NCBI RefSeq assembly: GCF_032854445.1
Contig: NC_088300.1
Location: 24,345,608 to 24,409,607 of the forward strand
Direction of reading: 5' to 3'
Origin: Liolophura sinensis
Lineage: Eukaryota; Mollusca; Polyplacophora; Chitonida; Chitonidae
DNA: 64,000 bases
Program-made: the position numbers and the translations under genes
In this document: in pieces, positions 26,001 to 37,100 of the stretch
Layout: each line of letters starts with the position of its first letter
How positions within the stretch are numbered: position 1 is the stretch's first letter
Notes under the pieces: generated by a model
Told to the model about the DNA's origin: nothing
Seen by the model: only the letters and a program-made list of their open reading frames with translations
Database searches by the model: none

Positions 26001-29000
26001 AAGATGCTGACGCTACGTTGCAACTCACAGGATTCTACGATGAAATCTCGTCGCCGTTGTTGTCTGAGTTGAAAATAACCTACCTTGGAGATGTCGATAA
26101 CAGTTCCCTAACTGAGAACACGCTCCATTGCCTGTTCGATGGGGCAGAGATGGTTGTGGCCGGTCGACTATCGCTGGACAACAACAGCAACAGTGTTCCC
26201 ACCATCGACATTAATATAGAAGGGAACCTCGTGGATTCGACTCTTGTGATTGACCAGACGTTCAATATGACCGATACTACCCTAGAGGATATTCCCACAG
26301 CATCAGCCGAGGATATCCAAGAATTCACCCACAGGCTCTGGGTGTACCTGACCATAAAACAATTAGTAGCCACCACACGGCAGGCTTCAGATCCGCAAAA
26401 AGTGCAAGAGGCCAAAAACAAGGCTAAGGAATTGGCCTTGAAGGTAAACCAGCCCTACATAACGTGTACAGCTAATCCACAGAGCAGTTTTAGCTACATT
26501 AATAGAAAACTAACAAAAGAATTTATTAAGGCTTATCCGACTATCAACTGAAAAATAGATTCATTTATTTATGAACCATGTAATCGTTGTCTGGGTTCTC
26601 TGACGTCACATGACGTTTCGTTTATGTTGAGCAAAATTAGATCCACTTTTGTCCAATTTTGGACTATTCTGTAAAACGGAATTATTGTGAATCAAAAATG
26701 TTTACATGGCTTCACCGAGACGAATTACAGACCAAATTCGAGTTTTTGGTCGTTTTGCCCATTTCCAATAAAATTATGACCGTTTTTTTTCTTTTAGAGG
26801 CTTTGGCATAGCTATTATTCTGACGACTTGAATCGGTAGGAACATTATTGAACGCCTTGTTTGACTAAGGTATAGATCTCTGCTTTGGCAAATTCGCCTG
26901 AGGTCAAAGATACGGAATCAATCGGTATAGGTATATTGTTGTTTATAAATTAAGTTGAAATTAGTACAGTTAATTCTAGTATGATACAGTATTTCGTGCA
27001 TACTCTAACTTATGTTGAGGAGTTTAGAAATCGGGGTTTGCATTTTCAGTACAACTTTGTGACACCGTTCACATCGATGGTTGTGACGAAACCCGGAGAC
27101 GGCGACGAAGAAGACAAGGAGGTGATGGGCGGCAGACGGCAACATGATAAAGACGATGTCTTCTACGAAGGTAATATAGAATTCCAACATATGTCAACAT
27201 ATGTAACCGATATAAACGAGAAAACAATCTTTATAGATGCCGCCAAGCAAGTCCAAACAACCGTTAGCAGTTAATCAATAAACCCTAGGCTGTATCCACC
27301 TATCACGGCAATTGCCAGTAATAACAGTTGCAAGTGCCACTCGGCATAGACGATATTCTACACATCTCTTCCATAGGCATAGGGCGGACAAAACTTAGGC
27401 CGTGATTATTTGAACAAGGGAGAAGCTGAGAGCAATTATAATGTCTTTGTTAAGAGATAAAAAATCTCTTGTTACATGTGATGTTTGTAGACGTAATTCA
27501 TCTTTGTGAACAGTTTCTTAATAAGCCAATATAACAACTTTTACCCCACCTCTATGCTACCACAACTCTCTCAACATTCCACATGAGTTATTTTCATAGT
27601 TTTAGTCCTGTATTCTTAGAATTGTTCGCTCAAATCAAGAACAGAACATGATCTCCATAAAGACCTTGAAATTAACAAAACAAACATCTTCAACTGCATA
27701 TATCATAATCAATGAAAAAAAGTGATTAACTATGATATTGCCTTTACGCCGTTGCCACAGTATCCTGAAATACTACTGTATGCATCATTTTGTTTATGTT
27801 CATTCATGTTTTTCGACGTAATATCTCTTCCTGATGCCGTTGTCAACAACTCTAGTGTGTGGCTGATTAGTTCGAATGTAAAAAATGAAAATTGTTTTGG
27901 ACTTTTTGGATTACTAATTTAAAAAAAAGTATGCAAATTTTCATGAGGATCTTTAATTGTTTTTCAGATTTGATTTCTCGTGAGTATTATCAAAGTTTTT
28001 TTTCATTTGTTTACACATTACATTTATTTCCTAAATAAGTTTACAAGCTAATGCTAATGTATGAAACGGTTGTTCATCCGTAATTATTATCATTCAGCTG
28101 TTTGTTACTTGTTCAAGTGTATAATTATTTAGTATTTATATACAATTATGAAATTAATCATGCTACTTTACAATTTTTTTTCACAAGATGTTTTTTTTTA
28201 TATTGTCTCACGCAATATTATGAAAACAAAAAATGTACTTTTCACTCATGCGGATGCTTCTGCTACATTTCTCAGACTACGACTTACAACCTATGCCAAT
28301 TCAGCCTCCACAATACGGAGGTAAGTGGATTACCAAATATCAAGAGATACCGGAGATTTTTTAGCAAAAAATCCAGATTCGCCAATGAAATCATATTTTC
28401 TGTAGTTACCGAGAATAGTTCAAATCATTGCCCTTTAGTAAATATCACACTCGTATTTGTTCTATTTATGGTGTTAAAAAGATTCTAAACATTGAAACAT
28501 AATAATAATAGGAAACAGATTTTGAACAGTAACGCATTCACAGACTGGCTGATATTTTGTGAAAGCTAATTATTTGGGCTATTGTTAAGCAACAGTCAAA
28601 CTCGATTGGATTTTTTTTCCCAAAAATCTCAGGTATAGCACGCGTTGTCACTCACCTGTACAAAGATTTAATGAGCTGTGATTTATATCTAAACGGTATT
28701 GAACTATTGATCTAAACGGGAATATGCTATATCATGTCGCTTACTATAAATGTACGATAAAGGACAAAATCGAGTCGCCATTATATTATTGAGATACCGT
28801 ACATAATTGACTTTCCAGACCACTAAATGGGACACTGATAGGCTGGACAAAGAGGTGTAAATCGTAGCAGAATCACACAGATTTCTGCTGTTTCGCTGCG
28901 GTGATTGTGATACACTTTCAAAGTGTTATAGGAAAACTTATAAATACGGTACTGTCGACCAAAATGTGTGATGTAGAACAGAAAAGAACAAAGAAAACAC

Positions 29001-32000
29001 GGCTTTTTTAAAGGCGGGTCGAGTTCCATATATTGTTGATGATTTTTCTTTAACTATACACTTCTGTGAACTTCTTTTAAACTTTTATTGTAATTTTCTA
29101 CCCCAAAACTACTTATAATCTTGCCTTACTACATAATCTGTGTTTTCACTGGTATTCAATTTGTCCAGCTGAAATTGACTTTTTTGCCTATAGGTCCGTC
29201 ATCTGGGTCTACATTCCATAGTCGAGGTAAGCCATGACAAGTCTCACGTGCGAACCACATAAGACATATGTCATATTTGCATAAAGCAAGTGGTTTTCAG
29301 CACCTCCGACGCCTATGAGGCTATTGGCACCGAACTTAAGGTCATTTTTTCACACATTCGTATGCTCTTAGGAACAGGACATTAACTTCCAAGTCAATAG
29401 GTGCTGAACTAGCTGCGGAATATCGCGTGTCTCCAGCATGACGTTTTACTGAGGCCGCACTTCATATAAATGCTTCGGTAAAACAACCGGTATACTTCAA
29501 CACCGTAAACCCCAAGCAAACAAGTTAATTTACTCTGGAAAACAGCTGTTTAATATTTTAACAATTCGGTCCACTCGACTGTCCATACAAACGTCGTGAT
29601 TGTGTGAATGACTTCTGCATGGTTGTTTCTCTGAACTTTTCAGAAAGTGGTGATATCATTATAATAATGCGAATGCTCTCTGTCCCCAGGATATCCGAGC
29701 CTGCCAGGATTACCTGGACTGAGTGGTCCATCCGGCTTAAGGCCTCGTTTGATGCTCAGTGAGTCTATGTTTTATCCATGAACAAACTGTACTTCTATAT
29801 AAATAATATTTATCAATAGGACTATACATTTATAATACTTAAATGCTTCACTGTTTAAAATTTCAACGTCGGGAAGGAAGTAGTAAGAACAACAGCATAA
29901 ATAGTCTCAGAAACTAAGTCCCTGTGTATTTCTTTGTTCGTCTTTTAGTGCAAACTTGTTCCCAGAGTTTCCTCATTAGTTTCCAGGTGTATTTATAGGA
30001 TTAGTTTCCAGACGTTTTACAATATCAGTTTCCACGTGTATTTATAAGATTGGTTTACACGTGTATTTATACGATTGGCTTCCACGTGTATTTATAAGTT
30101 TGGTTTCCACGTGTATTTTAAGATTAGTTTTCTCGTGTATTACTATATGTTATAAATACCCTGATAGTATATATAAAGTGTATTAAAAGTCTTCAGGAAA
30201 GATAATGATGTCCAGAGCACTTGTTTATGTATGTCTATATGTTATAGGTGTATACATATATATATCATTCTATCACAGCTCTGAAGTAATGTGCTCTATC
30301 ATTTTTTGCTACAGACAAGAAAAGGAAACCAGCATATAGCTGTAAGTATACCAGTAATTTAATCCTAGCTTTATGTTCCATTTGAATTATAGAAACGTTT
30401 ACAAGTGCTTTAGTAACTATCAGATTTATTTGAAACTAAACGTTTCGTTAATAGGCCACTCAACAGGGAAAAAAACTGTATTGCAAACATGCAGAATAGT
30501 TCAAAATGTTTCGTCTTACCTGGGGCTAAAATAACAGTCTTAGTTCCAGTTCTCGCATAAACGGAGTATGAGTTGAGGTATTCAAACCAGCGTTATCATA
30601 TCACTAATTAGCGCAGTTAAGATTGTCATAGGCTCCATATTGTGATTAAGTTTTCTGTTACCTATCCGAATGTACTACTGCGTGGGTAGGTATCGTGAAC
30701 GAATAATTAAGGCGCTTACCCTTCAATCGCCAGGTACATCAGGCTCAGGTTCAAACCCGGTCGTACAATTTTTCAGTCATATGACTGCGAAGGAATCCTT
30801 AGAGTGCATTTGACGTGCTTCCTTGTTGTAGGACGTATTTCCACCGCTCTATTATCCAGTGCTGCTTCACTGAGGACAAGTAAGCCGCCCCGTTTGAGCT
30901 GTTGTAATGATACGGATCAACTATTAATTGCACTATCCCCTTAATGCTGAACGCTGAGCGAGGAAGTTACAACTTCCTCTTTTAGGGTCTTAGATGTGAC
31001 TCGACCCAGGATTGACTCTGGATCTACCGCTCCCAAAGCGGACGCTCTACCAACTTGGCTATCAGGACCGGTCCTTGCTACCTTTAACACATGGCTACGA
31101 ATAAGTTCAGTGTATAGCAACGTTAAAATAATATATCTGTTGTATAATGTGTGTTTATTATGCTAATTGTGCTGTTATAGCCCTTTTTGGATAACTTTTT
31201 TTTAGTTTGCAATCCACTCTTTTCCTATACTATTAGTGGTATTTTTTTTTCTCAAGTTTATAGAGTATACTTTGATATCGTTGTTTAGCTGTGTGTTTTG
31301 ATATGTTCTTGTAGTTCCTCAATACACTACGATTAGACCAGTGTTTCACACTTGGGCTTCAAGGACAGCAGCAACAACAACAACAACAGGTTGGTAAGCT
31401 CATGCACCACTTGTGGCCCTGAGAGTATAGCGGAACTGGTGATCAAGAAAGACTTGATCAAAACTTGATCATTACTACTTTAGTGTTTTAGTATTATCAG
31501 TTTTCGCCTTGTTTAATTTTCAGTGCTTATATGTTTTATAGATACTAATAATACTGCTAATAAAAAAACTGTCACCACCGTTATGATGTGAAAAATTTTA
31601 ATTTGATATCAAATGAACAAAAGTGAAACAAAGGACCTCTTGCAACTGGATAGGATATCGTCCCACTTCCGTGCAGTAGGGAAGTGTAATTTTTTTCATG
31701 CAGAAAAACAAGTAAAACTTACATAAATATTAAGCACAATTACTGAAGACTATGTTTGTGAAAAACTGGATTCATGTAATTTATACTTTTTGTTTTATCA
31801 AAAGACAGACGTAGGGACGAAAGCAAATTTTGCTAACTTAAGGCGTTCTCCAGCGGGAATTCTCTTCATAATGAAAATATGATTAGGTGAATCTAAATCA
31901 TTTCCGCATATTTGGTGTCTAGTTAGTTCATATTTTCATAAATCGACAAAAAAAGGAAAAATAATTTGGAAGTTCAGAGGAACTCTACATTCACCATAAC

Positions 32001-34080
32001 ATTCCATTGCTTCCAACGCATTGTTCCTATTGGTCCAGTGATAATATGCGTACCTTGAAATTGTTGTATTGAACAGGTCAACGAGTCCGATTTCTATCAT
32101 AGCATACTTTTTTTTAGTCGCTGACAAAGTAAGATAATGAAGGGGGCATTAATTTCAACCGGACAAGAAATTTCTTTATTGTATTTCTTCATATATTATC
32201 AAGCAGTATGAAACGTAAGTTTAATACAGTATTCTTTCAATGAAAGCTCAACGCCATTTACTTCAGCGAAACAGTATATCGTACAAATACGTTGAGAAAG
32301 GGGGCATATGCTTATCAGTTTAGCTTCCTAAGACACTGTAATATATTCATGGTACAATTCGTAAGACAAAACTTGTTTGAAATGCCAACATTAGACGAAA
32401 AATGTGTCAATTTATTTATTTGATTGGTGTTTTACGTCGTACTCAAGAATATTTTACTTATACGACGGCGGCCAGCATTATGGTGGGAGGAAACCGGATA
32501 GAGCCCGGGTTAAACCCACGACCCTCCGCAGGTTGCTGTCAGACCTTCATACGTATGGCCGGAAAGGAAGCCAGCATGAGCTGGGCGGAGCGAATGCATT
32601 TGTGTCTCCTGGGTCATTACGCTGCGCTAACGCACTAACCAACTGAGCCACGGAGGCCCCTAGACGAAAAAGTAAACTATCCTATGCATTTAACGGCATA
32701 CTGTAGGCCGTTTAGTAACGAGTATTTTAGCTTGGTGTATTTCATCCGTTACACCTTTAACATAACTTCAACCGCATTTCGCAGACGATCTGTCACTGTG
32801 AGCAGGTTGGCTATCGAACTGAGGGACGATTTTCCGTCTTGTTGCAAGGGGTCCGTTTCTGAAGTATTTTGTATCTGGTTGAATAAAGCAATTCGTATCT
32901 AATTTCTCTTCGATTGTATTTCGGGATCGATGTAAAACCTATATTCAGTACAAGTGGTCTTTTCGGACGAAAGTTGACACCCATCCCTTCGGTAACAATG
33001 ATCTTGTTCCTTTAGACATTTTACAATACGAATAACTGCTTAAGTGATCAAACGGTAATGAGTCTGTGCGATCGAGTACACAGGTAGCATATATTATTAT
33101 ATTATTATAATTTAGGTTAAATGCATATGTTTCGATATAAACAACAAATTTACATTCAAATAAATTTATTAGACTAGCATGATATCCTTACTTGGAACAT
33201 TATTGTGCAACAACGATAATACCAAAAGTTGGTCCCAAATACTCACCATACAATACCATTTCTCTTGAAAAAAAAATATTAAAAATCATATTTACAAATA
33301 AGTTTTGATGCACTTTCATCTGACTTTGGCATCATTTTTATGTTTTTTTCTCCCGTAAAATAACATTGATGGGGTGGACAAAATTTTAAGTTCTATAACC
33401 CCAAAAATAAGCTTTAGGATCTTATTTAAATTTTCGTTCGAGCCAAACAACGTTTTAGCAAAGACGGTGTAGTAATTGAGGTGTCACAAATAGTTTCATT
33501 GGGGATCACAACAATTATAAAACAAGGATAATGTGATAATGTGCCTTGTTGTTGTGATAATGTGCCTTATCCTGGTGATAATGTGTCTGATAATGTGTCT
33601 GATAATGTACCTGACCTTCGTTATATTGTGCCTTGTTATTGTGATAATGTACCGTATCTTTGTGATTATGTACTTTATCCTTCTCATAGAATGATGATAG
33701 TCTCAGTGGACGGTACAATTATCATTTCAAAAAAAATACAACGGTCATTTAACGTTACGGTTAATTTAGAACATGAAAATACCTAAAACATAACTTTCAG
33801 CATAAAAAGAAAGTTTTCCGAGAGAATAAGACTTGAAATTCCAGCATTCCAATGTTATTAATGTTAACTTTGCTGTTCTCTATTATAAAAAAACGCTTTT
33901 CCTTTCTGTTTTGTATTAATGCTCATCAGAGATAAAAGGGTTATGATCAGAATGTAATTATTAATGCATATTAGGTCAATTTATAATGAAAGTAACCAAC
34001 ACGTTTGTTCTCCACACAGCACCTAAGAGACGACCGTATGTCACTACGACTCTTCCACCGAAGGTAGCGAAAGGTAAGCG

Positions 34081-34154
<74 letters not shown>

Positions 34155-37100
34155 TGTTATTATTGTATTCAGAAGATTGGCACTTCTGTGATTTTTCGCA
34201 ATCATTCTGGAAAATAACAAATGCTATTTGAAACAATGAAAGACACTGATAATCATCTTGTTAAACAGCACCACGATATAAATGACGCATTTTGATAATT
34301 TTTGTCCAAGCTTATATAAATGCACAATTATCAAACCGACATGGCTAATAACATCTGATAGCATTTCACTGAGTACATCTTTTCCGGTCATTCTCACTCT
34401 CCAGACGCTGGAGCATCATCACAACGGTCATCATCGTAGTCGTCGTCGTCATTTTCGCAATCGGAAAACAAGCCAGAGTTAATATCAGTAAGAACTGACA
34501 CTGACAGTGTCAGCTTGTGCTATGATGCTCTTCCAGCCAGCCAATGGCATTGCATGATATTTACTTATTTATTTTAAACCCACGACCATCCGGACGTTGC
34601 AGGCAGATCTTTCCACTTACGGCCGGGGAGGAAGCCAGTATGAGCTCGACTTGAACTCACAGCGACCACATTGACGAGAGGCTCCTTGGCCTGTCGCGCT
34701 AACCAACGGATGCCCCTGTAAACACAATATTATGTTGTGGTGTAGCTTTCCACCATCCTGGCCATGCATTATGTCACTTTGAGGTAACTATGAAAATGGC
34801 TTTCTTACATTATGACTTCTGCTTTATTATTGCTTATATTTAGTTTCAGGTTACCTTCCGGCCGTAAATGTACGTTTAAATGACCAACAGTCGCCAGGAG
34901 TGGGGATGAACGTTTGTTTTGACATCCCATTGACCGCCACCAAACCCGAGTACACCATCCTCAGGACTGGGAATACAGGTGAGCAACGAATCACATATCA
35001 GCTTAGAATGTTGTTGAAGTTCAGAGTTGCTCTTAAAAATATATGATTTTTAGACAGTTGCAAACATGAGTAAATAGTTGAAAAACAAAAACTCTTATCT
35101 GCACTATTGTCGTTATTTCTTGGTGCCGAAACACTTTCTTAAAAGTAAATGGCTATCTGCATGCATACAGAAATTCGATTAAGCTAGAAAAGAACTGTCG
35201 CTAGGACTCCTGTAAGGCAAATATGCTCAGAATGTAGCTTTTTAACCAAGATATCGGTTAACAAAGACTGATTATATCCGACGACAACTAAAAAAGCAAC
35301 TGCGTATTGTAACCCACAGTTAGTTAGCGCATAGGTGCGGAAAGTACCGAGTGTTAGCGAAAAAAATGCATTAAGCCAGCTTCATTATCTAGTGGTTTTA
35401 GGTGCCATATTATTCCGATTAATGTACAATTTTTTCATAGTCTTTAAACTCAATTTAACTAAATTTTATATATAAAGTGGCAACTTATTTATGAGTAAAT
35501 AATAAGTCTGGACACTAATCATTTAAAGGAATTCAGCGTTTGCTAAGGAAATGTCTATATAGTAAGTTTGTATGAGTTGAAATTGATGGGACCAGATTAT
35601 TACCACACGACCTGCATAGATCCAATCCGATCCGATGGTCTGGCTAATATACACTGTGGATGGCTCACTGTAGGTTGGCTCACCGACACGCAGACTATTG
35701 TTTGGATTTTTGATGGAAGATTCCAACGTCCAAAAATAAACATTTCCTCGGTGTAACGTTTTAGAATCTTGTATTACAGAAGGGCATTGGTTCATTCCTT
35801 CTCGCATAAAAATTTTGTAAGCTTTCTTCTATTCTTACGATATCAGACAGCAAGGGGAAGTGGGAGAGTAGCTTCTGGTACGCTCCAAAAACAAATCCGT
35901 TAATTTCACATAATACGTTTTCTGAGTGGGGGCATAATCACTCAGTGGTGGCATATTGATACAAATAATTATGTTGTCTACGGCACACTTGCCTTTTTAT
36001 TCCATCAAGAATACTTTTGTTGATAGAACAGCGTATTGTGCTGTCTATAGCATATATAATATGATGTTATTATAACATAACTTGTTATACCATCACTTCG
36101 TTTCTGATATTTTTTTTTCAGATGTATCGGGCAAAGTTTCCCGCGGTTACACCAATGGGAAAAAGTTCGCTCAAATTGACATCAAAACGCCAAACATCAC
36201 AGTAAAGATCACGACCCGAACTTTGCGAATCGACGGGAAAAAAACCATCGCCTGGTGGCAACTTAAAAAAGTTAACATTAGCCAAGGGGAAGTAACCGCC
36301 TCTGGTGGACTGAAGCTCGACCTCGGAGGCGATTTATATGTCACGGTTAATGTGTACGGTATTCAGAGCAGAAGATCTCGTGTCAAGCCTTTCCTCGCCG
36401 TCTCCGTGAACTCAGCTAACTGGGCGTACGTACAACCATCTGGCCTCGTGGGTGAGTATTCCGCTAGCTTTTGTAACCGTCTACATTCAGTAACCAATGT
36501 TACTGGCCAAGGAGGCTATGTTTCGGTTTGTGTGTAAGCCTATCAGCAACTTTATGGGTAAAGTTAAAAACAGGAATTTGGAAGAAAGTTTGGTCACATT
36601 CTGGTCTTAGCCGGGTTATAAGATCCCAAGATCGGGATCCAAGAATTAAAAGTAATTCTTCCCATTATTATCCCTTCTTATCTAGTGTGATAATTTGTAC
36701 ATGTATACATAGCTGTGTTGTCCCTTCCTATCTAGTGTGATAATTTGTACATGTATACATATCTGTGTTGTCCTTTCGTATCTGGTGTGATGATTTGTAC
36801 ATGTATATATAGCTGTGTTGTCCCTTCGTATCTTTTGTGATAATTTGTACATGTATACATAGCTGTGTTGTCCCTTCGTATCTGGTGTGATCATTTGTAC
36901 ATGTATACATAGCTGTGTGGTCCCTTCGTATCTAGTGTGATAATTTGTACATAGCTGTGTTGTCCTTTCGTATCTGGTGTGATAATTTTTACATATATAT
37001 GTAACTGTGTTGTCCTTTCGTATCTGGTGTGATAATTTTTACATGTATACATAGCCGTGTTGTCCTTTCGTATCTGGTGTGATAATTTTTACATGTACAT

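Noticed and set aside
26080-26421. 113-codon minus-strand frame (and its partner at 52162-52581)
   Set aside because: Antisense shadow of ITIH exon 7.
26444-26551. Open frame continuing 35 codons past exon 7 into intron 7, also present in copy B, as an alternative C-terminus
   Set aside because: It differs between the copies at an intron-like rate, well above exon 7, and the family joint LALK-YNFVTP requires splicing here.
32402-32646. Overlapping frames at 32402-32646 and 62675-62940 as small genes
   Set aside because: They lie entirely within family 1 SINE copies.
34405-34487. Candidate extra linker exon between exons 14 and 15 of gene A with good-looking splice sites
   Set aside because: It is 83 bases (not a multiple of three), and in the required phase it hits TAG after 11 codons; exon 14 joins exon 15 in frame without it.
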